This document shows positions 36,458-45,771 of a stretch of DNA of 64,000 bases, piece by piece. The DNA comes from Sporosarcina cyprini. GTDB taxonomy: Bacteria; Bacillota; Bacilli; Bacillales_A; Planococcaceae. Numbering within the stretch: position 1 is the first letter of the stretch; every line of letters starts with the position of its first letter. The translations under genes were made by a program, and so were the position numbers. The notes beneath the pieces are model-generated. The model saw only the letters and a list, made by a program, of their open reading frames with translations. It was not told where the DNA came from and did no database searches. Where the stretch lies: assembly GCF_022048975.1 (NCBI RefSeq), contig NZ_JAKMHX010000030.1, forward strand, positions 558,001 through 622,000, written 5' to 3'.

Positions 36458-36793
36458 ATGGACTTTCTGAAGGAAGTTATCCTATCCATGTTGAAAATCT
36501 TTATTTTCTTTGCTGCCAGATTAGCGGGCACTCTCTATGTTCTTAAGCCGATTTATGAGATGAAAGGTATCGCTTTTACCGGTGATGTATGGGTCATTTG
36601 GTTTGGCCTTTCCTACATCCTATATGCAGCAGTTACATTCTATGATGTTTGGATACACAAGACTAAACGAGATAGGCTACACTCGTTTTGGTTTTGGATC
36701 GCCTTCATTGCTGCTTTGTTTTTTATTCTAATTCCGTTTCAGAAAGGTGAATTACCATTTTTGTATAGCTGTTTCATTAGGCTAACAATGTAG
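36458..36793 (+). CDS. Hypothetical membrane protein
   Basis: 111 residues with about three hydrophobic spans: residues 10-28, 44-65 and 78-95. The ribosome binding site is poor. Its last 17 bases overlap the 3' end of argF, which lies on the other strand. No family is recognised. Confidence 0.5.
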   Translation: MDFLKEVILSMLKIFIFFAARLAGTLYVLKPIYEMKGIAFTGDVWVIWFGLSYILYAAVTFYDVWIHKTKRDRLHSFWFWIAFIAALFFILIPFQKGELPFLYSCFIRLTM

Positions 36794-37742
36794 CCAATAC
36801 CGCTTTCTGTGCATGCAGGCGATTACCTGCTTGTTGGAAGACATACGAGTTCGGCCCATCAATAACAGAGGCTGAGACTTCTTCCTCCCGGTGCGCAGGC
36901 AGGCAATGAAGGAACATGTAATCGGATTTGGCGTGTGCAACGAGCTGATCGTTAATCTGGAATCCCGCAAAGTCTTGCAGCCGTTTCTCCGTTTCCCCCT
37001 CTTGCCCCATTGAAGTCCAGACATCTGTATAAATAGCATCCGCATCTTGAACAGCCATTATCGGATCTTGCATCGCAAGGACACTCCCGCCATTATCCTC
37101 CGCCAGCTTTTTCGCTTTTTGCAATAAAAATTCGTTATATTCGTATCCGGGTGGAGTCGCAACAGAGACGTTCATTCCCATATGAGCCGCCGCTATTACA
37201 AGTGAATGGGCTACATTATTCCCATCTCCCACGTACGCCAATTTTAAGCCCTTTAAGGAGCCTTTCACTTCTTTGATTGTCAATAGGTCAGCCAGAGCTT
37301 GGCAAGGATGAAATAAATCTGTCAAACCGTTGATGACAGGAACGGATGTATGCTGCGCAAGTTCTTTCACCATCTCATGAGAGTTTGCCCGGATCATAAC
37401 CCCGTCCAAATATTCCGAAAGCACATGGCCGGTATCATAGATGGATTCCCCACGGCCAATTTGCAAATCTCTCGCGTTCATGAACATGGCATGCCCGCCA
37501 AGTTGTATCATTCCCACCTCGAAAGAAATACGCGTCCGGGTCGAATGCTTTTCAAAAATCATACCCAACGTCTTCCCCGCAAGCACTGGAGGCATAATCC
37601 CCTTCTGCATTTTCGATTTCATATCATGCGCTTTTTGCAATAAGTATGCAACCTCTTCACTGCTGTAATCTAACAGGCTCAACAGGTCGCGCCCCTGCAA
37701 GTTCCCCTCTATATCAACGAAATTCTCCTTATATTTCACCAT
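36777..37742 (-). CDS. argF: Ornithine carbamoyltransferase
   Basis: 321 residues. It makes citrulline from ornithine and carbamoyl phosphate. Carbamoyl phosphate is bound by EKHSTRTRISFEVG and HPCQALADLLT; FLHCLPAHR provides the catalytic Cys. GGGAGAG precedes the start. It is a lone arginine gene here, not in an arg cluster. ARG-box-like sites lie upstream. A degradative arcB role is less likely because no arcA or arcC is beside it. Confidence 0.93.
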   Translation of the reverse strand: MVKYKENFVDIEGNLQGRDLLSLLDYSSEEVAYLLQKAHDMKSKMQKGIMPPVLAGKTLGMIFEKHSTRTRISFEVGMIQLGGHAMFMNARDLQIGRGESIYDTGHVLSEYLDGVMIRANSHEMVKELAQHTSVPVINGLTDLFHPCQALADLLTIKEVKGSLKGLKLAYVGDGNNVAHSLVIAAAHMGMNVSVATPPGYEYNEFLLQKAKKLAEDNGGSVLAMQDPIMAVQDADAIYTDVWTSMGQEGETEKRLQDFAGFQINDQLVAHAKSDYMFLHCLPAHREEEVSASVIDGPNSYVFQQAGNRLHAQKAVLATLLA

Positions 37743-37783
37743 GCCATTCTCTCCCTTCCTGTTTGTATACTCTAGTATATATA

Positions 37784-37817
37784 TGCATAAATATTAAGTC
37801 AAATGAATTTTTATTAA
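37784..37817. promoter_or_regulatory. Two ARG-box-like sites before argF
   Basis: TGAATTTTTATTAA (37804-37817) differs at one position from TGAATnnnnATTCA, and TGCATAAATATTAA (37784-37797) at two. They are 20 bp apart, 42 and 62 bases before the argF start. An ArgR/AhrC-type arginine repressor is the expected binder. Confidence 0.45.
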
Positions 37818-37852
37818 TCGATTGGTCGGTAACTACCTTTTTTTCGAAAATA

Positions 37853-37892
37853 AAAAAAGAAATCCAGCTCAAACTGAGCTAGATTTCTTTTT
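37853..37892. terminator. Terminator after the M42 peptidase gene
   Basis: GAAATCCAGCTC pairs with GAGCTAGATTTC. T-runs flank both sides. Confidence 0.7.
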
Positions 37893-37905
37893 CACTTAAT
37901 TTAGT

Positions 37906-38994
37906 TTAGTTAAATGTAATCTCGTTCACCGTATCACGATCTAATTTTTTGATGACCTCAACAATAAGTTTGACTGCATTTTCATAGTCATCACGATGTA
38001 GCATCGCTGCATGAGAGTGAATATATCTTGTTGCGACACAAATGGCAATGGACGGAACGCCATTGTTGCTCACGTGGATGGAGCCTGCATCCGTGCCTCC
38101 TCCTGCCAACGCTTCAAATTGATAAGGGATGCCGTGCTCTTCTGCTGTATCGACGAAAAGGTCACGAAGTCCTTTATGAGATACCATCGATGCGTCAAAA
38201 AGGAAGATTTGTGGCCCGTCACCCATTTTGCCCATTGCTTCTTTAGATGTTACACCCGGCGTATCGCCTGCAACGCCTACGTCCACAGCAATTCCGATAT
38301 CCGGCTGGATTTTTGCAGCAGCCGTTTTCGCGCCACGCAAACCGATTTCCTCTTGCACTGCGCCAACACTGAAGAGAACATTCGGATGGTTTTCTTTCTT
38401 CAATGCTTTCATTACATCGATCGCAATGGCACAGCCAATGCGGTTATCCCATGCTTTTGCCAGCAAATACTTATCGTTATTCATCACAGTGAATTCGAAA
38501 TAAGGTACGACCATGTCGCCAGGCACCACGCCCCATTCAAGCGCTTCTTCCTTAGAGCTCGCTCCGATATCGATGAACATATCTTTAATATCGACCGGTT
38601 TCTTCCGAGCTTCTGGTGATAGGATGTGAGGCGGCTTGGAGCCAATGACGCCTGTTACTGTGTCGCCCTTCCTTGTCACTACCGTCACTCGTTGCGCTAG
38701 CATCACCTGTGACCACCAGCCGCCTACTGTTTGGAAGGACAGAAATCCTTTATCATCGATTTTCGTCACCATGAAACCGACTTCATCCAGATGGCCGGCA
38801 AGCATGATGCGCGGGCCATCCGCAGCCCCTGTCTTTTTGGCTATCAATGAACCGAGACCGTCCTGTTCGATTTCATCCGCAAACGGCTCAATATACTTTT
38901 TCATCACTTCACGGGGTTCTCTTTCGTTCCCCGGGATGCCTTTCGCATCCGTGAGATCTTTTAACATGGTTAGTGTTTCATCCATTTTCGGCAA
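37906..38994 (-). CDS. ysdC: M42 family aminopeptidase (YsdC-type)
   Basis: 362 residues from a TTG start with AGGAGG nine bases upstream; the ATG three codons later is too far from it. Metal and catalytic residues of M42 are present: [44 protein letters not shown] and [11 protein letters not shown]. Such cobalt- or zinc-dependent peptidases form dodecameric shells and remove N-terminal residues; Frv-type members were once called endoglucanases in error. Confidence 0.9.
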   Translation of the reverse strand: MPKMDETLTMLKDLTDAKGIPGNEREPREVMKKYIEPFADEIEQDGLGSLIAKKTGAADGPRIMLAGHLDEVGFMVTKIDDKGFLSFQTVGGWWSQVMLAQRVTVVTRKGDTVTGVIGSKPPHILSPEARKKPVDIKDMFIDIGASSKEEALEWGVVPGDMVVPYFEFTVMNNDKYLLAKAWDNRIGCAIAIDVMKALKKENHPNVLFSVGAVQEEIGLRGAKTAAAKIQPDIGIAVDVGVAGDTPGVTSKEAMGKMGDGPQIFLFDASMVSHKGLRDLFVDTAEEHGIPYQFEALAGGGTDAGSIHVSNNGVPSIAICVATRYIHSHAAMLHRDDYENAVKLIVEVIKKLDRDTVNEITFN

Positions 38995-39135
38995 TTATTT
39001 CGCCCTCCTAAACAATTCGTATATGAGTAGTATAAGACATGTTGAGACCGTTTTCAAAACTTTTCAGTAAAAAACCAATACTCATTCTTTCTTTATGTAC
39101 TGTGCCCTATTTTCACCTTTTATCCCATAAACGAA

Positions 39136-39166
39136 CCCCCAATTGTCATCGTCGTACAATTGGGGG
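39136..39166 (-). terminator. Strong hairpin after ddh
   Basis: CCCCCAATTGT and its perfect complement form an 11-bp stem. The T-run after it is weak (TTCGTTTATG), so termination is probable but not certain. Confidence 0.5.
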
Positions 39167-39200
39167 CTGATCAAAAGTAAACTGCTGGTTTACTGATGAT

Positions 39201-40187
39201 TTATAAAAGTTCTTTTCTTAGTTCTGCCGGGCTCTTTGGTGATAAAAGGCCAGGCGCAACGTCGTATACGGTTTTCGCTCCGCTATCTCCCGCACGGTTC
39301 ATTTTGTATGCAGCCCGGGCATAGGCTACTAGCACGCTCGATGTAAATTCAGGGTTGCTGTCAAGCGTCAATGAAAACTCCATTACTTGATTGCTCGCTT
39401 CACCTGTTTTACCGCTTCGGATCACAAATCCGCCATGCGGCATGGCAGCATGATCTTTTGCAAGCTCCGCTTCGCTAATGAAATGAACCGTCGTATCATA
39501 ATCTGCGAAGTAGTCGGGCATTGTGACGATCTCCCGTTCCACTCTCTCTGCATCCGCACCTTCCTGAAGTACGACAAAACATTCACGTGTATGTTTTTCA
39601 CGGGTGGACAACTCCGGTTGCACGCCGCTTCGAACGCGGTCCACTGCTTCATCTACTGGAATCGTATACTGTACGGCTCCTTTGACTCCTTCGATTCTTC
39701 GTACAGCATCCGAATGCCCTTGGCTAAGGCCTTTCCCCCAAAATGTGTAAGTCGCTCCTTCCGGCAAGACCGCTTCTCCAAACAAACGATTGATTGAAAA
39801 TAATCCTGGATCCCAGCCGACGGAAATGATGGCTGTCTTGCCACTTGGTTTAGCCGAAGCATCGACTCTTTCGAAATACTCAGGTATTTTTGCGTGCGTA
39901 TCGAAGCTGTCGACCGTATTAAAGGAAGCAGATAAAGCCGGCCCTTGTTCTGGCAAATCATTTTTGGAGCCCCCGCACAATATCAAAACGTCAATTTCAT
40001 CCTTATACTCTTCAATTGTAGACAATGGACGAACGGGAATAGCTGAATCCAATAACGAAACACTGTCAGGCTCTCTTCGCGTAAATACTGAAACAAGTTC
40101 CATGTCGCTGTTCTGCCTAATTGCAGATTCCACGCCTCTTCCTAAGTTACCGTATCCAACAATCCCGATTTTTATTTTGTCTTTCAT
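39201..40187 (-). CDS. ddh: Meso-diaminopimelate D-dehydrogenase
   Basis: 328 residues from the ATG at 40187 (MKDKIKIGIVGYGNLG) with GGATGG eight bases upstream. It forms meso-DAP from tetrahydrodipicolinate in one NADPH-dependent step. The Rossmann GYGNLGRG, CGGSKNDLPEQGP, SFDTHAKIP and SVGWDPGLFSINR segments match Ddh. It gives a shortcut next to the acetylated DapD-type route of Bacillales. It stands alone. Confidence 0.9.
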   Translation of the reverse strand: MKDKIKIGIVGYGNLGRGVESAIRQNSDMELVSVFTRREPDSVSLLDSAIPVRPLSTIEEYKDEIDVLILCGGSKNDLPEQGPALSASFNTVDSFDTHAKIPEYFERVDASAKPSGKTAIISVGWDPGLFSINRLFGEAVLPEGATYTFWGKGLSQGHSDAVRRIEGVKGAVQYTIPVDEAVDRVRSGVQPELSTREKHTRECFVVLQEGADAERVEREIVTMPDYFADYDTTVHFISEAELAKDHAAMPHGGFVIRSGKTGEASNQVMEFSLTLDSNPEFTSSVLVAYARAAYKMNRAGDSGAKTVYDVAPGLLSPKSPAELRKELL

Positions 40188-40347
40188 AGCTGGCACCATC
40201 CCTTATCCGAATTTTTATTCTACCATTCTACCGTTATCACATTACTTTTACCATTCATTTTTTCGTTCACAAACTATCCTTTTCCACTCCTCCCCTAAAA
40301 ATGGTACAGTAGAAAGGACTACGAAGTTTTGAAATGAGGCCCGTACT

Positions 40348-41496
40348 ATGCGTTTTTTTGTGTACCTAATTGTGTTCTTTTCTTTTTTTGATTTGTTTTC
40401 CCAATTGCCGATTATGAGTCCGTTCGCCCTATCGCTGGGAGCTTCCTCATTCTTGACCGGGCTGGCCGTCGGTATTTATTCATTCTCCAACACGATTGGC
40501 AATGTCATCTCAGGGTTCATGACCGATCGGAAGGGGCCTTTCCTCGTCTTGTTGACCGGCTTATTCGCTTCAAGCATTTCCCTATATCTTTATATGTTCG
40601 TGGTTGGCCCATATTCATTGCTCGGCATTCGCTTTCTCCATGGGTTCATGGAAGGATTGATTATTCCTGCCGCTTTTACTTTCCTTGCAAATCGTGCAAA
40701 AGAATCGAAGAGAGGCCGGAGCGTTGCCATATCCGGAGCATTTGTCGGCATGGCGGCAATAATAGGACCAGCTTACAGCGGCATCGTTGCTTCCAAAACA
40801 TCCGCTTCATCCATCATGGTGATCAACGGGGTCATCATGCTCATTCTCGCGATTCTCGCTATTTTCTTCCTGCGCAACTTTTCCTTTGAGCGCAAAAAAA
40901 TATCCGCTGGCGGGCAGCAATTCAAAGTACGCGAGTTGTTCCGCCATCCAGGTATGCAACGAGCGTTTGCAGGCGCCTTTTTCCTCATGTTCTCGCAAGG
41001 GGTCCTGGCGCTGATTCTGCCTTTGAAAGTCGAAGCACTCGGATTTGATACGAAAATGACAGGAATGCTTCTCAGCACCTTTGGAGTCGTTGCCATTTTG
41101 ATCTTTTTATTGCCAATCAACCGGATCTTCGATCGCGTACGCCCGATGGTAACTTTGGCTTTTGGCATCTCCATTATGGGGGTAAGCATGCTGTTTTTAA
41201 GCCAAATGGATGATTTAGTTTATTTATTCGTGGCACTCGCCATTTATGGAATAGGATTCGCCTTTTTATTTCCGTCAATTAACTCATTGCTCATCGACTC
41301 TTCGTCACCTGAATATCGAGGAAAAGCTTACGGCTATTTCTATGCATTCTTCTCCATCGGGGTTGTGGCCGGCTCCAGTGTGATCGGTTATTTGGATCTT
41401 ACGTATAACGGAGGATTTATGGTAACGGGGTTCGTTCTAATCGGCATCGCCCTCTATACCATTCTCGGCATGAGAAAAAAGAAAAGCTATGCATAA
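40348..41496 (+). CDS. MFS transporter
   Basis: 382 residues with twelve hydrophobic spans. The GFMTDRKGPFLVLLTG loop between spans 2 and 3 and RFLHGFMEGLIIPAAFTFLANRAKESKRGRS-like segment are typical of drug/proton antiporters of the YttB/YwoG type. The substrate is unknown. AATGAGG precedes the start. It shares a bidirectional terminator with recQ. Confidence 0.82.
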   Translation: MRFFVYLIVFFSFFDLFSQLPIMSPFALSLGASSFLTGLAVGIYSFSNTIGNVISGFMTDRKGPFLVLLTGLFASSISLYLYMFVVGPYSLLGIRFLHGFMEGLIIPAAFTFLANRAKESKRGRSVAISGAFVGMAAIIGPAYSGIVASKTSASSIMVINGVIMLILAILAIFFLRNFSFERKKISAGGQQFKVRELFRHPGMQRAFAGAFFLMFSQGVLALILPLKVEALGFDTKMTGMLLSTFGVVAILIFLLPINRIFDRVRPMVTLAFGISIMGVSMLFLSQMDDLVYLFVALAIYGIGFAFLFPSINSLLIDSSSPEYRGKAYGYFYAFFSIGVVAGSSVIGYLDLTYNGGFMVTGFVLIGIALYTILGMRKKKSYA

Positions 41497-41543
41497 GAAA
41501 AACCAGGCAGACCATCCATGTGGATCGCTTGCCTGGTTTTTTT
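41497..41543. terminator. Bidirectional terminator
   Basis: AAAAACCAGGCA and TGCCTGGTTTTT-like arms form the stem, with T-runs both ways, between the MFS gene and recQ. Confidence 0.8.
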
Positions 41544-43320
41544 AATTATGAACGGCTTCGGATTGAAATGCGATGATTTCGTTAATAAACGCTTCGCCGT
41601 ACCGCTCCATTTTGGCTGCCCCCACCCCATTCACCTCGAGGAACTCCTCTTCAGATGTCGGCATTTTTGCAGCCATATCACGCAAGGACTTGTCCGAAAA
41701 GACGACAAATGGAGGTACACCCGCTTCTTGCGCCAATTGCATACGCAAGGCACGCAATTGATTGAAGAGAGGATCTTCTTTCGTAATCTGTTTCGACGTA
41801 ACGGTACCTTTCCGATAGACCTTTATTTTACCGGTCAAAACATCTTTCCCGAGTTCCGTCACATAAATGATAGGAAACTGGCCGTTCTCCACACCAAGAT
41901 AGTTTTCTGAGATAATGAACTCGATAAAATCAGAGACATCTTTTGAGTTCCGGTCTTTCATTAAGCCATATGTGGATAACGTATGAAAATTAAACTCCAG
42001 CACTTTTTTATTGCGCGAGCCAGTCAGCACTTGTGCAATTAACGTCTTGCCAAAGCGCTGTCCCATCCGAATTACACAGGAAAGCACTTTCTGAACATCT
42101 AATGTCACGTCAAAACTTTCTCTTGTATCCGTACAATTCGCACATCGTTTGCAGTCTGTCACTTCTGTTTCCCCGAAATAGGAAATGATGAATTTTTGCA
42201 GGCACGATTCGGTATGGCAGTAATCCACCATTGATTGCAACTTCTCAAGCTCTGCAGGAATCCGGTTCATATCCTGCGATTGATCAATCAGGAATCGCTG
42301 CGTCAGCACATCCTGAGAAGAAAAGAGCAGCGTACATTCACTGTCCAAACCGTCCCGCCCGGCACGTCCCGCCTCCTGATAATAACTTTCCATGTTTTTC
42401 GGCATTTGATAATGGATGACGTATCGGATATTGGACTTATCGATCCCCATTCCGAATGCATTCGTTGCTACCATGACTGCAGCTTCATCCATTAGGAACC
42501 TATCCTGCTCCTTTTGTCGTTCGACATCTGATAAGCCGGCATGATATTTCGCGACCTGACATCCCATCTTTGATAATGTAGCGTGCAATTGGTCGACCGC
42601 TTTTCTAGTCGCGGCGTAAATGATGCCTGCTTCCCCGCTGTTCTTTCGGACATGGTCTTTCACATATGCCTCCCGGTCTTGACCTTTAATGACGGAGAAC
42701 GTCAAATTGCTCCGCTCAAAACCGGTCATCACCGTATTGCTATCGCCAATCCCTAGCTGCTTGCAAATATCCTCCCGAACAGCCGGAGTAGCGGTTGCTG
42801 TCAACGCCAAAATGACAGGCTTTCTGTCGAATAACGGTATGATCCGGTTAATCATCCGATAACTCGGGCGGAAGTCATGTCCCCACTGGGAAATACAATG
42901 CGCTTCATCGATTGCAATCATGGATATGTCCATTTTACCGATTTGCTCTATAAATGAAGGTGAATCAAATCGCTCAGGTGCAATATAAAGCAATTTGTAT
43001 TTTCCTTCCAATGCGTTTTCCATCGTCCCGAAATATTCTTCTGATGACAGCGTGCTATTAATAAAGGCAGCTGGGATGCCCAGCTGATGCAACGCATCCA
43101 CTTGGTCCTTCATCAACGAAATGAGTGGTGAAATAACGAGGACCGTCCCTTCCATCACGAGGGCAGGCACTTGATAACAGATAGATTTTCCGCCCCCAGT
43201 TGGCATAACGCACAGGGTATCCTCGCCATCAAGGACTTGACGGATCACCTGCTCTTGTCCTGTCCGGAATGACGAATAGCCGAAATAAGTTGTTAAAATG
43301 GATAACGCACGTTCGATCAG
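41542..43320 (-). CDS. recQ: ATP-dependent DNA helicase RecQ
   Basis: 592 residues if a CTG at 43320 is the start. GGAGGTGG stands just upstream of it, and the length then matches RecQ of B. subtilis (591). A TTG 14 codons earlier has no ribosome binding site. Domains: helicase (MPTGGGKSICYQ, DEAHCISQWGHDFRP, QEAGRAGRDG), zinc-binding Cys set (CHTESC, CKRCANC), winged helix RQC, and a C-terminal HRDC domain (LRALRMQLAQEAGVPPFVVF). It unwinds DNA 3'-5' in recombination and repair. Confidence 0.95.
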   Translation of the reverse strand: MIERALSILTTYFGYSSFRTGQEQVIRQVLDGEDTLCVMPTGGGKSICYQVPALVMEGTVLVISPLISLMKDQVDALHQLGIPAAFINSTLSSEEYFGTMENALEGKYKLLYIAPERFDSPSFIEQIGKMDISMIAIDEAHCISQWGHDFRPSYRMINRIIPLFDRKPVILALTATATPAVREDICKQLGIGDSNTVMTGFERSNLTFSVIKGQDREAYVKDHVRKNSGEAGIIYAATRKAVDQLHATLSKMGCQVAKYHAGLSDVERQKEQDRFLMDEAAVMVATNAFGMGIDKSNIRYVIHYQMPKNMESYYQEAGRAGRDGLDSECTLLFSSQDVLTQRFLIDQSQDMNRIPAELEKLQSMVDYCHTESCLQKFIISYFGETEVTDCKRCANCTDTRESFDVTLDVQKVLSCVIRMGQRFGKTLIAQVLTGSRNKKVLEFNFHTLSTYGLMKDRNSKDVSDFIEFIISENYLGVENGQFPIIYVTELGKDVLTGKIKVYRKGTVTSKQITKEDPLFNQLRALRMQLAQEAGVPPFVVFSDKSLRDMAAKMPTSEEEFLEVNGVGAAKMERYGEAFINEIIAFQSEAVHN

Positions 43321-43377
43321 AACCACCTCCAATTGGATTACATGAAAAGAGAAACCGCTCAATTTCTAATTAAGAAA

Positions 43378-43512
43378 TTACACTTCATACTCGACGAGCA
43401 GCCGCCGAGATTTTCTCGCTCCCTTTGTCTTTCTGTTATTCTCAGCATACCAGAAGTTTGAAGCTAATAAAATAAAACAGCCGGTTATTTCCACAGCAAC
43501 TTGAGGCAGCAA
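43378..43512 (-). CDS. Candidate 44-residue membrane peptide
   Basis: The minus-strand frame reads a hydrophobic span (ITGCFILLASNFWY) followed by a very basic tail (NNRKTKGARKSRR). The frame is open further upstream without ATG. No ribosome binding site supports the TTG at 43512, so this may be a relic or chance. Confidence 0.22.
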   Translation of the reverse strand: MLPQVAVEITGCFILLASNFWYAENNRKTKGARKSRRLLVEYEV

Positions 43513-43645
43513 AATATCGTATCTGCTCAGTTGCCAAACGACAGACCGAGAGCAAGCCGGTCGATAACGAGGTCACCATAAGAATCATCTTTTTCAGCGA
43601 CCCATACAATTTAACGCCCTAGACTGCATAGAATAAGAATAAACG

Positions 43646-43674
43646 AAAAAACCGCCCTCTTTTAAGAGAGCGGC
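43646..43674 (-). terminator. Terminator after tRNA-Ser
   Basis: CCGCTCTCTT pairs with AAGAGGGCGG on the minus strand, followed by TTTTTTCG. Confidence 0.75.
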
Positions 43675-43747
43675 GTTGAGCAGATGAAATGAACCTGATT
43701 ATCAGGAAATCTACCTTTGGTTCATCATCTGAGAAAATACATATGTA

Positions 43748-43838
43748 TGGCGGAGACGAGAGGATTTGAACCCCCGCGACGCGTGAACGCCCTAGCTGAT
43801 TTCGAGTCAGCCCCCTTCAGCCTCTTGGGTACGTCTCC
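43748..43838 (-). tRNA. tRNA-Ser (anticodon CGA)
   Basis: 91 nt including an encoded CCA. Acceptor GGAGACG/CGTCTCC, anticodon stem GCTGA/TCAGC with loop CTCGAAA, a long variable arm, and a T arm with GTTCAAATC. It reads UCG codons. Confidence 0.95.
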
Positions 43839-44007
43839 ATTTATGACATCCATCATTGTACTAAAAAGAAGGGACATTGTAAAGAATGATTCATTCTAAA
43901 ATGACAACTGCTAACCTCCATCACTCCACATTCCTTCCTATCATAGACCAACTATACATGGAATTGCTTCATGCGGAATTACGACATTGAAGAGTGGTAT
44001 CTTGCAA

Positions 44008-44283
44008 TCAAATCAAACTTCCAATATACCCTTCCCAAAATCTGATGCTTCCACTCAATAGATCTTCAATTTCTAATTTATTTTCAGCAACTTTGTAGTA
44101 CCCTCGCTCCCAACCAATTTCGTCTTTGATGCTCCATCATATGTTCTGCACGCACGAAATTTTTCATCGAATCCTTTCAGGAAATTCGCCCTTCCATGGC
44201 CACAATCTTGCCGAATCCGTTTCCGCCTTCCAGCAGCTCCTCATTTCATTAATACAAGACAAAATTAAAACGTATCCCTTGCA
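44008..44283 (-). pseudogene. Decayed small gene with in-frame stops
   Basis: One minus-strand frame keeps protein-like sequence over about 91 codons, with two stops inside. Recognisable parts are ARLWPWKGEFPERIR before the first stop and IKDEIGWERGYYKVAENKLE, followed by IEDLLSGSIRFWEGYIGSL, after the second. No start or ribosome binding site is seen. I do not recognise the family. Confidence 0.35.
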
Positions 44284-44312
44284 TCATATGGGTATTTACA
44301 GCCCTGTGATAC

Positions 44313-44349
44313 AAAAAAGCCGGAAATACGCTCATCGCGTACAACCGGC
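44313..44349 (-). terminator. Terminator of pssA
   Basis: GCCGGTTGTACGC pairs with GCGTATTTCCGGC on the minus strand and is followed by TTTTTTG. Confidence 0.8.
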
Positions 44350-44374
44350 CTGGTGAATATTGAATCTAAAAGCA

Positions 44375-44908
44375 TTAGACTTTTGCAATTCGGATATTGC
44401 TGACCATTAGTGCCCCAAGGACGAACATCAAGATAACAAAAAACGGTGGTCCCACATACGGGCTTAAAAAATAGCTTAGCGTCAATAAGACACCTGCTGC
44501 TGTAATTGGCACACCATAAAAAGCTCCGTCAAATTCTTTCACATTATAACGCGCAAGACGAACCGCACCTGTTATAATGAAAAAGATTGTTGCTGCAATG
44601 CCAACCCATAACATCATCGATAAATCAGTATGATAAATTAAAAGGGCCGGTGCTACGCCAAATGAAACCAAGTCGCTTAATGAATCCAATTCCTTGCCAA
44701 AGTCTGACTCGGCCTGGAAGTGCCTTGCGACCATTCCGTCAAAGCGGTCAAATATTGCCGCCAAAAAGATGAACACGAGGCTCATGTGACTCAAGTCCTT
44801 TGTAATGAGGATAATGGCAACAATCCCAAGCCCAAGGTTGGACAACGTAATGGCATTCGCCAATTGTGATTTCACTTTTGTATAATCTAAGTATCTGGAT
44901 AAGAACAT
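44375..44908 (-). CDS. pssA: Phosphatidylserine synthase
   Basis: 177 residues with about six hydrophobic spans. The CDP-alcohol phosphotransferase signature is complete: DGMVARHFQAESDFGKELDS with the Asp, Gly and Asp residues in the right spacing. It makes phosphatidylserine from CDP-diacylglycerol and serine. GGGGGG precedes the start. It is divergent from psd, the next enzyme of the path, with only 56 bases between the starts. Confidence 0.93.
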   Translation of the reverse strand: MFLSRYLDYTKVKSQLANAITLSNLGLGIVAIILITKDLSHMSLVFIFLAAIFDRFDGMVARHFQAESDFGKELDSLSDLVSFGVAPALLIYHTDLSMMLWVGIAATIFFIITGAVRLARYNVKEFDGAFYGVPITAAGVLLTLSYFLSPYVGPPFFVILMFVLGALMVSNIRIAKV

Positions 44909-44964
44909 GTTATTTCCCCCCTATCATTTTCAAATATGAATATATAGCAACGGAGACGAATGAA

Positions 44965-45741
44965 ATGAAAAGAACCTTATTTAAATATTTCGTAGAACTT
45001 ACAGGACATCCAGTTTCGTCCGCCCTTTTAAAATCCATATCCCAGTCCCCGCTAAGCAGGCCATTGATAAAACCTTTTGCCAAAGCTTATGGGATTAACG
45101 AATCAGAAGCCGAGTATGCCATCGAAACATACGGCAGCCTTCAAGCCTATTTCACACGCAACTTAAAACAAGGTGTTCGAAATATCGAACCAGCTCCCAA
45201 TATTCTTGTTTCTCCGGTAGATGGCGTCCTAAGTGCCGCAGGAAAAGTGGAGAAGGAGCAGACTTTTATTATTAAGGACTATTCCTACAGTATAAAGCAA
45301 ATTCTGGGGGATGAAAAGATAGCAAAACGATATGAAAACGGTTACTACTGTATTTTTTATCTATCGCCCAGCCATTACCATCATTTTCACTATCCAATCG
45401 ATGGCAACTTACTATCAAGATATGCACTGGGCACCGTTTCCTATCCTGTCAATGACCTGGGCTTAAGTTTGGGCGATCGACCATTCGCGACAAATTACAG
45501 ATTGATCTCTGAATTGGAAACTGCATTCGGCCAAGTTGCCATTGTAAAAGTAGGCGCACTGAATGTCAATAGCATCCATATCCATAATAATACAAAGAAT
45601 TGTATAAAAGGTGAGGACTTCGGCTATTTCTCCTTCGGTTCTACCGTTATTTTATTCATTGAGCAACACGAATCGTTCCAGCTATTGCAAAAACCAGCTA
45701 CAAATATTATGATGGGCGAGTCGATCGGCATTTGGACATAA
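44965..45741 (+). CDS. psd: Phosphatidylserine decarboxylase proenzyme
   Basis: 258 residues from the ATG at 44965 with CGGAGACG upstream. It decarboxylates phosphatidylserine to phosphatidylethanolamine. The proenzyme cuts itself at the Gly-Ser of FGSTVILF (about residue 225), making the pyruvoyl group. The catalytic Asp and His are in SPVDGVLS and SPSHYHHFHYP. The ybfM-type DedA gene follows 30 bases later. Confidence 0.95.
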   Translation: MKRTLFKYFVELTGHPVSSALLKSISQSPLSRPLIKPFAKAYGINESEAEYAIETYGSLQAYFTRNLKQGVRNIEPAPNILVSPVDGVLSAAGKVEKEQTFIIKDYSYSIKQILGDEKIAKRYENGYYCIFYLSPSHYHHFHYPIDGNLLSRYALGTVSYPVNDLGLSLGDRPFATNYRLISELETAFGQVAIVKVGALNVNSIHIHNNTKNCIKGEDFGYFSFGSTVILFIEQHESFQLLQKPATNIMMGESIGIWT

Positions 45742-45771
45742 TCAACTATCATTCAAATTGGAGAAGGTTGT

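Noticed and set aside
43300..43320. LexA box at the start of recQ
   Set aside because: CGAACGTGCGTTAT has two mismatches in the second half-site and lies in coding sequence, so it is likely chance.
43881..43898. AGAATGATTCATTCT palindrome as a third FadR box
   Set aside because: The half-sites are one base apart instead of four, so it does not fit the FadR box; no fatty-acid gene is beside it.
44126..44356. 76-residue plus-strand frame
   Set aside because: It is antisense to the decayed gene and the pssA terminator and has no ribosome binding site.
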